Shown here: in pieces, positions 15,358 to 21,599 of the stretch
Layout of the letters: every line of letters begins with the position of its first letter
Numbering within the stretch: the stretch's first letter is position 1
Assembly (NCBI GenBank): GCA_964601735.1
Contig: CAZROO010000016.1
Location: 1 to 25,674 of the forward strand
Source of the DNA: DATAJX01 sp964601735
GTDB lineage: Bacteria; Pseudomonadota; Alphaproteobacteria; UBA2136; UBA6156
DNA length: 25,674 bases
Direction: 5' to 3'
Notes under the pieces: generated by a model
The model's input: only the letters and a program-made list of their open reading frames with translations
Told to the model about the DNA's origin: nothing
Database searches by the model: none
Position numbers and translations under genes: made by a program

Positions 15358-16392
15358 ATGAGCCTGCCGCTGTTTTATGCCCTGTGTGTGCTGGCGCCGT
15401 TTGCGCTGGTGTTTTTTCTGAGTCCGTGGATGGTGGGGTTTTGCCGCCGCCAGGGTCTGGTGGCCGACCATAACGAGGCGCGGCATATTCATACCAAGCC
15501 TACGCCGCACGGTGGCGGGTTGCTGCTGGTGCTGATAGGCGTGCCACTGGGTTTTTATGTGACCCAGCACGCCCAGTTGCCCTATGCGCCGTGGTTGCAG
15601 ACCATGCTGGTGCTGAGTGTGCTGGTGGCCGCCGTGGGTTGGCTGGACGACAAGCATGGCCTGAGCGCGCGGGTGCGTTTTATGGTTCACTTGACCTGCG
15701 TGGCGGTAACGGTGTGGCTGATGCCGCCGCTGTTTGACGTGCTGCCGTGGTGGGCCGACAAGATTATCACCACGCTGGCGTGGACGTGGTTTATTTCCCT
15801 CTACAACTTTATGAACGGGGCCGACGGGCTGGCCGAGAGCGAGGCGGTTTTTATTGCTGCCGCCGTGGGTGTGCTGGTGCCGCAATTGACGCCGCTGTGC
15901 CTGGTGGTGGCGGGAGCGGCCCTGGGCTTTTTGCGCGTGAACTGGCACCCGGCCAAACTGTTTTTGGGCGACACCGGCAGCACCTGGCTGGGCTACGTGC
16001 TGGGCGGCCTGTTGCTGTTACCCGCCGCCAACGACGGCTGGCGCCTGACCGCGCCGCTGGCGACGATTACCCTGGTGTTTTGTGCCGATGCCACATGGAC
16101 GCTGTTCCGCCGCGTGATGCAGGGGCATAATCCGCTGGTGCCGCACCGGCGGTTCTGGTTTCACCGCGCGCTGGATTTGGGCCTGAGCCACAGCCAACTG
16201 GTGTGGCGGGTGCTGGGGCTGGATGTGATTCTGTTTTTGATGGCGGTGGCCAGCCTGATGATGGACCAGCCGTGGCTGAGCCTGGTGGCAGGCAGCCTGC
16301 TGATGGTGCTGGTGGGATTGAATATAAGGCAGGCCGAGGCCCTTAAGCGTTTGGAACAAACCGGGATTAAAAAAGGAACGAAGAAGCGATGA
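15358..16392 (+). CDS. WecA/WbpL-like polyprenyl-phosphate sugar-1-phosphate transferase
   Basis: A multi-pass membrane enzyme (344 aa from the first visible ATG) of the MraY/WecA superfamily, which links a UDP-sugar phosphate to undecaprenyl phosphate and so starts O-antigen or exopolysaccharide assembly. Motifs in order: HIHTKPTPHGGGLL (43-56), the Asp pair GWLDDKHGLS (97-98), NFMNGADGLA (150-159), VNWHPAKLFLGDTGSTWLG with the catalytic-type Asp (GDTGS 204-208), and VPHRRFWFHRAL (about 261). Most homologues have Asp in NFMDG where this one has Asn153. The start coincides with the end of the N gap; MSLPLFYALCVLAPFAL is a reasonable TM1, but an upstream start cannot be excluded. Its stop overlaps the galU start (ATGA, 16389-16392), showing translational coupling. 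Confidence 0.9.
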   Translation: MSLPLFYALCVLAPFALVFFLSPWMVGFCRRQGLVADHNEARHIHTKPTPHGGGLLLVLIGVPLGFYVTQHAQLPYAPWLQTMLVLSVLVAAVGWLDDKHGLSARVRFMVHLTCVAVTVWLMPPLFDVLPWWADKIITTLAWTWFISLYNFMNGADGLAESEAVFIAAAVGVLVPQLTPLCLVVAGAALGFLRVNWHPAKLFLGDTGSTWLGYVLGGLLLLPAANDGWRLTAPLATITLVFCADATWTLFRRVMQGHNPLVPHRRFWFHRALDLGLSHSQLVWRVLGLDVILFLMAVASLMMDQPWLSLVAGSLLMVLVGLNIRQAEALKRLEQTGIKKGTKKR

Positions 16393-17324
16393 GCAAAGGC
16401 TTGAAAGTCACCAAGGCGGTTTTCCCGGTTGCCGGGCTGGGCACGCGTTTTTTGCCCGCCACCAAGGCCATGCCCAAGGAGATGCTGACCGTCGTGCACA
16501 AGCCGGTCATCCAGTATGCCGTGGAGGAGGCTTATGCTGCCGGAATCCGGGAGTTCATCTTCATCACCGGCCGCGGCAAGGATGCAATTGAGAACCATTT
16601 TGACAAGCCCTACGAGCTGGCCGACGTGCTGCGCAAACGCGGCAAGCTGGCCGAACTGGAGATGGTGGAGCATGTGATTCCCGCCGACGCGAAATTCTAC
16701 TACATGCGCCAGGGCGAGCCGCTGGGGCTGGGGCATGCAATTCATTGCGCGCACACCATCACCCGCGACGAGCCGTTTGCGGTACTGCTGCCGGATGACA
16801 TCGTGTTTGAGGAGGGCAGCCAGCCGCTGACCGAGATGCTGCGGCTGTTTGAAAAGACCGGCAAGAGCACCGTGCTGGCCGAGGAAGTGCCTTATGAGCG
16901 GACGCGGAATTATGGGATTCTGGACCTGGCCGGCGGCGGCGTGAAAGACCGCGTGGCCGACGTGAAAGGCTTTGTGGAAAAGCCCGAGCCCGACGTGGCG
17001 CCGAGCCGGTTGGCGGTGGTGGGCCGTTATGTGCTGACGCCCGCGCATATGGAGATTCTGGCGCAGGCCAAGCAGGGGAAGGGTGGGGAGATCCAGTTAA
17101 CCGACGCGATGGACGCGGTGGCCAGAAGCGAGGGTTACAACGGCTACGTGTTTGAAGGCCAGCGCTTTGACTGCGGTGACAAGGTGGGCTGGCAGATGGC
17201 CAACCTGTTTTTTGCCATGCGCGACCCTTATATCGGGCCGCGGTTGCAGCCGTTCCTCCACATTATGGCGGAGCAGAACGACCGGCGCGAGCGGCCGGTG
17301 CGCAAGAAAAAAGGTGACGCATGA
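16389..17324 (+). CDS. galU: UTP-glucose-1-phosphate uridylyltransferase
   Basis: A 311-aa protein, the normal GalU length. It makes UDP-glucose from UTP and glucose-1-phosphate in the cytosol, feeding polysaccharide synthesis. The nucleotide-binding loop GLGTRFLPATKAMPKE (16-31) is nearly identical to the family consensus; QYAVEEAYAAGI, GRGKDAIENHFD, GEPLGLGHAI, LLPDD, GFVEKP and the GEIQLTDA segment follow. One small deviation is MLTVVHKP where most have MLPVVDKP. The last residues are basic (RRERPVRKKKGDA). It is coupled upstream to the WecA-like gene and downstream to the epimerase by ATGA overlaps, so the three genes form one operon committed to nucleotide-sugar supply and lipid-linked glycan initiation. 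Confidence 0.96.
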   Translation: MSKGLKVTKAVFPVAGLGTRFLPATKAMPKEMLTVVHKPVIQYAVEEAYAAGIREFIFITGRGKDAIENHFDKPYELADVLRKRGKLAELEMVEHVIPADAKFYYMRQGEPLGLGHAIHCAHTITRDEPFAVLLPDDIVFEEGSQPLTEMLRLFEKTGKSTVLAEEVPYERTRNYGILDLAGGGVKDRVADVKGFVEKPEPDVAPSRLAVVGRYVLTPAHMEILAQAKQGKGGEIQLTDAMDAVARSEGYNGYVFEGQRFDCGDKVGWQMANLFFAMRDPYIGPRLQPFLHIMAEQNDRRERPVRKKKGDA

Positions 17325-18301
17325 AGACGGTCGTCGTTACCGGCGCGGCGGGGTTTGTGGGCGCGGCTTTGTGCCAGCGTTTGCTTGGTGATGGCTGGAA
17401 GGTGGTTGGGGTTGATAGCTTCAACGATTATTATTCCCCGGCGTTGAAGCGGCAGCGGGTAAGGGAGATTGGGAAGCATACGAAGGCGAGGCATTTTGCT
17501 TTCAAGAAGCTGGATTTGGTGAAGCGTGAGGCTCTGGTGAAGTTGCTCAAGAGCGTGAAGCCTGCGGTGGTGGTTCATTTGGCGGCGCAGGCGAGTGTGC
17601 GGTACGGGTTGGTGAATCCGGTGAGTTATCTGGAGCGGAATCTGATTGGGCACTTCAATGTGCTGGAGGCGATGCGGCTGGCGGGTTGCGGACGGCTTTT
17701 GTACGCGAGTTCGTCGAGTGTTTATGGGGCGAACGAGAAGGTGCCTTTTTCGGAAGCCGATGATGTGAGCCACCCGGTGAGTTTATATGCCGCCACCAAG
17801 CGGGCGGATGAGCTGGTTACCGAGGCGTGGTGTCACCAGTTTGGATTGAAGGCCACGGGGTTGCGGTTTTTTACCGTGTACGGGCCGTGGGGACGGCCGG
17901 ACATGAGCCCGGTGATTTTTGCGAGCGCCATTTTGGAAGGGCGGCAGATTCCGTTGTTTAATGGCGGGGATTTGTGGCGGGACTTTACGTACATCGATGA
18001 CATCGTAGAAGCGGTGGTGCGGTTGATGGAGGCGCCGGAAGACAAACATTCGATTTACAACCTGGGCAACCAGGAGCCGGTGCGGATGGACGCGTTTGTG
18101 GAAATCATGAGCCGGGTGCTGGGCAAGAAGGCGAAGATCAAGAACATGGCGTGGCCTTCGACCGAGGTTTACAAAACCTATGCCGATACCGCGGCGCTGA
18201 AGAAGAGGGTGGGCTGGGTGCCGAAGACCAGGCTGGAAGATGGTTTACAAGCGTTTGCAGAGTGGTTTGTGCCGTGGCACGCCAGACAGGTGAAAGGATA
18301 A
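17321..18301 (+). CDS. NAD-dependent epimerase, UDP-glucuronate 4-epimerase-like
   Basis: A 326-aa extended short-chain dehydrogenase. The NAD-binding GAAGFVG is at residues 8-14, the Ser of the catalytic triad in YASSSSVYGANEKVPFSE (128-145) and the Tyr/Lys pair YAATK at 156-160. The combination DSFNDYYSPALKRQR, SVYGANEKVPFSE and TVYGPWGRPDMSP is characteristic of the UDP-glucuronate 4-epimerase (LspL/CapI) subgroup, which makes UDP-galacturonate. The required UDP-glucose dehydrogenase is not in this window. The start overlaps the galU stop (ATGA 17321-17324). The sequence uses more TTG and GTT codons than its neighbours, giving a slightly different codon feel. Substrate assignment is by motif, not proven. 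Confidence 0.9.
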   Translation: MKTVVVTGAAGFVGAALCQRLLGDGWKVVGVDSFNDYYSPALKRQRVREIGKHTKARHFAFKKLDLVKREALVKLLKSVKPAVVVHLAAQASVRYGLVNPVSYLERNLIGHFNVLEAMRLAGCGRLLYASSSSVYGANEKVPFSEADDVSHPVSLYAATKRADELVTEAWCHQFGLKATGLRFFTVYGPWGRPDMSPVIFASAILEGRQIPLFNGGDLWRDFTYIDDIVEAVVRLMEAPEDKHSIYNLGNQEPVRMDAFVEIMSRVLGKKAKIKNMAWPSTEVYKTYADTAALKKRVGWVPKTRLEDGLQAFAEWFVPWHARQVKG

Positions 18302-18313
18302 CAGGGTTACAGG

Positions 18314-19072
18314 ATGGCAGGGAAGAAGGCCAAGACTGTGGGCCGGAGCCGTGCCATCCCTGCGCCTCAGGGTAAAAAGCCGCTTAAAAAAGGGCGCGGG
18401 GCGGCCCCGGCTTTTACGGTGGGGAAGGCTCGTGGGGTTAATCCGCACATCGCGGAGATTTTTGAGGCTTTTGAGAAGGCCAACCCCAACCCGACGACGG
18501 AACTGAAGTACGGCAATCCTTACCAATTGCTGGTGGCGGTGATTTTAAGTGCGCAGGCGACGGACAAGGGCGTTAACAAGGCCACCGAGGCGTTGTTCAG
18601 GCAGGTGAAGACCTCCGCGCAGATGGCGCGACTTGGCGAGGAAGGGTTGACGCCGTTTGTGAAGACCATCGGGTTGTATCGCGGCAAGGTGAAGAACGTG
18701 ATTGCGATGAGCAGGTTGCTTATTGAAAAATACGGTGGCGAAGTGCCGCGCTTACGTGAAGAGCTGGAAGAATTGCCCGGCGTGGGGCGCAAGACCGCCA
18801 ACGTGATTCTGAATACCGTTTACGGCGAGCATGTGATGGCGGTGGATACGCATGTATTCCGTGTCGCCCACCGGTTGGCGCTGAGCACCGGGAATACGCC
18901 GGTGAAGGTGGAGCTGGACCTGGTGCGGGTGATTCCGCCTGAATATATGCAGCATGCGCACCACTGGTTGATTCTGCACGGGCGTTACACCTGCGTGGCG
19001 CGCAAGCCGAAGTGCAGCACGTGCATTGTGGCCAAGTGGTGCCCGCGCGTGGGTGTGACGGAGAGCGCTTAA
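18314..19072 (+). CDS. nth: Endonuclease III (DNA N-glycosylase/AP lyase)
   Basis: A 252-aa base-excision repair enzyme that removes oxidised pyrimidines and nicks abasic sites. The core (about 41-252) shows VILSAQATDKGVNKAT, the helix-hairpin-helix ELPGVGRKTANVI with catalytic Lys160, the catalytic Asp178 in VDTHVFRV, and the 4Fe-4S cluster cysteines C227-x6-C234-x2-C237-x5-C243. Residues 1-40 form an extra basic, Lys/Arg/Gly/Pro-rich tail not found in the standard roughly 210-aa enzyme. The ATG at 18314 follows the epimerase stop by 12 nt with only a poor SD (ACAGG), so an internal start cannot be excluded. The gene is likely cotranscribed with the epimerase although functionally unrelated. 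Confidence 0.96.
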   Translation: MAGKKAKTVGRSRAIPAPQGKKPLKKGRGAAPAFTVGKARGVNPHIAEIFEAFEKANPNPTTELKYGNPYQLLVAVILSAQATDKGVNKATEALFRQVKTSAQMARLGEEGLTPFVKTIGLYRGKVKNVIAMSRLLIEKYGGEVPRLREELEELPGVGRKTANVILNTVYGEHVMAVDTHVFRVAHRLALSTGNTPVKVELDLVRVIPPEYMQHAHHWLILHGRYTCVARKPKCSTCIVAKWCPRVGVTESA

Positions 19073-19326
19073 ACCCTTTGCGGGCAGGGTGCCCGCCCTG
19101 CGGGATAAAAGAATGGCCTCCCATCGAGGATTATCCTTGCTCAGATGATTTGTAGCTTGTTGATTTTATGACGATTGATGGGGATTTGGCGGTGCATCTT
19201 GAAGTTGTATTTTGGCCACCTGGATTATTGGCGGAAATATGAGGGAAAGGCGATATAAGGCAAACTTTTATTGTTTTCTAACAACATTATGAATCTTTTC
19301 ATGTGTTTGGGTGGTTTGGTTAAAGA
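19073..19326. other. Gene-free, AT-rich stretch downstream of nth
   Basis: It begins with a G/C-rich segment that can fold in two exclusive ways: GCGGGCA (19080-19086) with TGCCCGC (19090-19096), or GCAGGG (19084-19089) with CCCTGC (19096-19101). No T-run follows, so termination of nth is not obvious. From about 19120 to 19326 base composition is distinctly AT-richer than the rest of the window, with small hairpins (TTGTT/AACAA, ATGA/TCAT near 19272-19300). No convincing coding frame was found; a 95-aa minus-strand frame here runs through the hairpins of the next feature. Confidence 0.5.
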
Positions 19327-19355
19327 TTGACAGTCTAACGCAAGGTTGCGACGAT
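19327..19355 (+). promoter_or_regulatory. Promoter with perfect TTGACA ahead of the structured leader
   Basis: TTGACA (19327-19332), exactly 17 nt, then GACGAT (19350-19355, 3/6 match to TATAAT). Transcription would start near 19362, precisely where the first hairpin of the following leader begins. A strong -35 with a weak -10 is typical of promoters helped by an activator, but that is inference. Confidence 0.45.
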
Positions 19356-19360
19356 GGCGC

Positions 19361-19510
19361 CAAGTTACGGCATGGGGGCCGTAACGGAGCTCCACGAAAG
19401 TGGAGTGGGGAGTGGACTCATCTACACATACTTGGGAACCGGCCGGGGGTGGCGGTTCTTTTGGTATGCGCGGCACGACGGCCCGTATAAAGGCGTTGAG
19501 CCGCCTTAAC
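19361..19510 (+). ncRNA. Candidate structured leader RNA / riboswitch-like region
   Basis: Four hairpins follow each other. H1 is GTTACGGC (19364-19371) with GCCGTAAC (19378-19385), perfect 8 bp. H2 is CTCCAC-GAAA-GTGGAG (19390-19405), 6 bp with a GNRA tetraloop. H3 is GAACC(G)GCC with GGCGGTTC (19436-19458), followed by TTTT, terminator-like. H4 is AAGGCG (19490-19495) with CGCCTT (19502-19507). The 5' arm of H1 could alternatively pair with GCCG-CCT-TAAC at 19500-19510, which would rearrange the fold. The region lies between a TTGACA promoter and the SD of a 66-aa ORF. It matches no riboswitch, tmRNA, 6S, SRP or RNase P consensus that I know. Confidence 0.4.
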
Positions 19511-19530
19511 AATAAAAGGGGTGAACTACA

Positions 19531-19731
19531 ATGGACTACTTAGACGTCGTACAGACCGTCAGTAAGGCCTACTGGGAAGCCTTGCTGCAGAACGATCACA
19601 ACGCGCGCCAGGTGGCCCGCGAAACGGTCCAGAACATGGGCCTGCCGGAATCGGCGGCCGATACGCTGGTGACCGAGTTTGTGAAAGAGCCGCTAGTGAA
19701 CTGGCTCTCCCAAGGTTCGGTGGCTTCGTAA
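19531..19731 (+). CDS. Small hypothetical protein, 66 aa
   Basis: The ORF is preceded by AGGGGTG about 9 nt before the ATG and by the structured leader. The product is acidic to neutral, soluble and probably helical (YLDVVQTVSKAYWEALLQNDHNARQVARETVQNMG, then ESAADTLVTEFVKEPLVNWL), with no signal peptide, TM helix or cysteines. The composition is protein-like and codons are regular. I recognise no family. A possible small regulator or partner protein; function unknown. Confidence 0.65.
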   Translation: MDYLDVVQTVSKAYWEALLQNDHNARQVARETVQNMGLPESAADTLVTEFVKEPLVNWLSQGSVAS

Positions 19732-19785
19732 AAAACATAGCATAGCCTGTTATTCTACTGATCCAGCCGCTTTTGTCGCTTTGCT

Positions 19786-19877
19786 TGGTCTGTGCTCCTC
19801 ACGTACTAAAGTGTACGCTGCGGTGCTCGACCGGCGCAAATCACCAAAATCGCCACGGCTCAGCGAATACCAGACCA
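19786..19877. ncRNA. Candidate structured element (sRNA, 3' UTR or dispersed repeat)
   Basis: TGGTCTG (19786-19792) and CAGACCA (19871-19877) are perfectly complementary and enclose internal stems CGTAC (19802-19806) / GTACG (19813-19817) and GGCG (19833-19836) / CGCC (19851-19854). A clear intrinsic terminator lies 34 nt further on the plus strand. This looks like the 3' UTR of the 66-aa gene or a small RNA. I could not decide the strand from the fold alone. It is not a tRNA: no T-loop consensus or anticodon arm is present. Confidence 0.35.
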
Positions 19878-19910
19878 TGTTTAACGGCACGCGATTGAAG
19901 CCGCCAACAC

Positions 19911-19933
19911 AGGCCCCGCGAGGGGCCTTTTTT
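19911..19933 (+). terminator. Intrinsic terminator before the 169-aa ORF
   Basis: AGGCCCC (19911-19917), loop GCGA, GGGGCCT (19922-19928), then a run of T to 19933. It would end a transcript coming from the 66-aa gene about 200 nt after its stop. Confidence 0.85.
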
Positions 19934-20001
19934 GTATTGCATACGGTGGTTGGGTTTGGCATGGTTCGGCGGTTAAGTTCCTCTCGCTTTGAGGTTTTAA
20001 G

Positions 20002-20511
20002 ATGCATCCACAAGAGTTTGTGCCAGCCCCCGAGGCTGGATTGACAGCTTTGCCCGAAACCGACCTGCCGGTAGGCAAGGTGGAAATTTTTTGGGAAGAA
20101 GCCACAGCGGATATGCGGCAACACTTGCGGCAGGCCCTGGCTGCCGTGGTACCAGGGTTGGCCGGGCTTGAACCGTTGCGGTTCCAGTTCGGGTTCTTTG
20201 ACGAGTTCCGGGGCGGCGGCGTTGACAGCGTTGCGGTGGCGGACACGCGGCAGGTATTGCTGGTTTTTCACGGTTACAAGGGTGCGCCCTGGGACTTTGG
20301 GCAAGCCAGGGACAAAGGCTGCGCGGTGATTTTGTTTGACTTCGATACCGGCCATCCGCGTCCGGCGTTAGGCGCCGTGACCCTGGAACTGCACTACGGT
20401 GGTGGCCGGTACGTTGGCACCTATGAGCCGGGTGGCCCGGTGGTGCCAATGACTGGCATCAGGGTGAAGCCCGTCGACACCTTTGGTGCAGGCGGCATGG
20501 GTTACCCTTGA
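20002..20511 (+). CDS. Hypothetical protein, 169 aa
   Basis: Not recognised. The start has a good SD (GAGG at 19991-19994, 7 nt before the ATG), and an intrinsic terminator lies on each side, so it is its own transcription unit. The protein is soluble-looking, acidic, with alternating strands (VLLVFHGYKGAPWDFGQA, CAVILFDFDTG, AVTLELHYGGGRYVGTY) and a Gly-rich end (FGAGGMGYP). No signal peptide, TM helix or known motif. A 201-aa frame on the opposite strand overlaps it but has no SD and an Arg/Pro/Ser-rich, antisense-like composition. Confidence 0.65.
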   Translation: MHPQEFVPAPEAGLTALPETDLPVGKVEIFWEEATADMRQHLRQALAAVVPGLAGLEPLRFQFGFFDEFRGGGVDSVAVADTRQVLLVFHGYKGAPWDFGQARDKGCAVILFDFDTGHPRPALGAVTLELHYGGGRYVGTYEPGGPVVPMTGIRVKPVDTFGAGGMGYP

Positions 20512-20518
20512 TGACGAT

Positions 20519-20552
20519 AAGGCTGCCGGTGATTCCGGTGGCCTTTCTTTTT
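20519..20552 (+). terminator. Intrinsic terminator after the 169-aa ORF
   Basis: AAGGCTGCCGG (20519-20529) pairs with CCGGTGGCCTT (20535-20545), 11 bp with two G.U pairs, loop TGATT, followed by TCTTTTT. Confidence 0.8.
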
Positions 20553-20638
20553 GTATACATGCGAGCTATAAGGATGGTGACGTGGAGCGGTAACGCTTCC
20601 GCTTCATCTTTTTCTTTTCTCGAACCAAGGAGGAGCCG

Positions 20639-21556
20639 ATGGCTCTGCACGTTGGCGAAACCTACCGCGGCAGCGTTTACCGCGTGACGCGGGTGGATAA
20701 GAACACCGTTCATATGACCGACACCGGCATGGTGAGTGCCTACGATAAGAAGCGTTACGAATACATTCCCGGCCTGGCCGAGGATAGGACGGTGCAGACG
20801 GTTCTGGCGATGGGTTACCTGAAACGGCAAGGGTTGCCGATGGCGTACAGGGAACAAGTGAACCCGACTACCATCGCCTGCACTTACGGTGACATGCTGA
20901 AGATTGAATGGGTGACGCGCGCGCGGCTGGTCGGCAGCTACCGCGAACGGCACCCGGACGTGCCGGAAGGCCATTACCCGGTGGGTCTGGTGCATGAGCT
21001 GTTCAGCAAGCTTTCGCTGGATACCAATCGCTACGACCCCCGCTGGTGGGACGGCAACAAGCTCCATGAGTACCTCAAGCCCCTGGGTGAAGAGGAGCGT
21101 ACCGCGCTTGAGAAGGGGATTTACCACGACCCCTTCCTTTTACCGGTGCCGGGCAAGCCGGTGTGGGAGGTTTATGATGCCCATGCCCCGGTGGAGCCTG
21201 ATAAATGCCTGTTCCGAACCAAGCCATTACTGCCCAGAAAGATGCTGACAAAGTGCCTCGACGTGGCGCAGGCGGCTTTTGGGGCCATGAAGCGGGGCAT
21301 CGAGATGGTTGATTGCCGCGCGCTTGGCGAACCGGGCCTGGAAAGCGTGGAGATGGTGGACTGGAAGATCGAGTTCACCAACGATGGCCTGATTGGCGAC
21401 GTGGTGAACCTTGATTGCATGCGGCTGTTGAAGAACGGCCAACTGGGCAAGGCGAACCAGATTTCCAAGCAGGTGTTCCGCGACAAGGGCACCCACGAAC
21501 AGGTGCTGGCGGCGTACAAACTGGGGCTACGGATTTTTGAGCGGTTACCCCAATGA
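20639..21556 (+). CDS. SAICAR synthetase-like protein (divergent PurC family)
   Basis: A 305-aa protein whose layout follows phosphoribosylaminoimidazole-succinocarboxamide synthase, the ATP-dependent ligase of purine synthesis that joins CAIR and aspartate. Matches: VYRVTRVDKNTVHMTDTGMVSAYDKKR (beta-hairpin plus 'SAFD'-like), then EWVTRARLVGSYRER (family 'VRN.aaGSl'), VEMVDWKIEFTNDG (family 'DFKlEFG'), VVNLDCMRLL (family 'DEisPDt.Rl') and SKQVFRD. The N-terminal 'EGKAK' nucleotide loop is not conserved and a roughly 50-residue insertion (SKLSLDTNRYDPRWWDGNK and beyond) enlarges the middle, so it may use another substrate. The start is firm: AAGGAGGA (20627-20634) 4 nt before the ATG. It stands alone between terminators, not in a pur operon. 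Confidence 0.7.
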   Translation: MALHVGETYRGSVYRVTRVDKNTVHMTDTGMVSAYDKKRYEYIPGLAEDRTVQTVLAMGYLKRQGLPMAYREQVNPTTIACTYGDMLKIEWVTRARLVGSYRERHPDVPEGHYPVGLVHELFSKLSLDTNRYDPRWWDGNKLHEYLKPLGEEERTALEKGIYHDPFLLPVPGKPVWEVYDAHAPVEPDKCLFRTKPLLPRKMLTKCLDVAQAAFGAMKRGIEMVDCRALGEPGLESVEMVDWKIEFTNDGLIGDVVNLDCMRLLKNGQLGKANQISKQVFRDKGTHEQVLAAYKLGLRIFERLPQ

Positions 21557-21564
21557 CGAAAGCG

Positions 21565-21599
21565 ACAAGGGCCGGAGATTTCTCCGGCCCTTGTTTTTT
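21565..21599 (+). terminator. Intrinsic terminator after the PurC-like gene
   Basis: ACAAGGGCCGGAG (21565-21577), loop ATTT, CTCCGGCCCTTGT (21582-21594), a perfect 13-bp stem followed by six T. It also lies just beyond the convergent dnaJ stop, but the T-run favours the plus strand. Confidence 0.9.

Noticed and set aside
19361..19510. tmRNA, 6S RNA, SRP RNA, RNase P RNA or a known riboswitch
   Set aside because: I looked for their conserved cores and found none; the region is reported as unclassified structure only.
19225..19512. A 95-aa minus-strand frame in the gene-free region
   Set aside because: It covers the hairpin series and the TTGACA promoter, has no SD and no recognisable features; the structure explains the sequence better.
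19786..19877. A tRNA-like fold with a 7-bp closing stem
   Set aside because: No D-arm or T-arm consensus, no anticodon arm and the length is 92 nt, so it is kept only as an unspecified structured element.
19750..20355. A 201-aa minus-strand frame
   Set aside because: It runs through an intrinsic terminator and a structured element and is antisense to the SD-preceded 169-aa ORF; its composition is Arg/Pro/Ser-rich.
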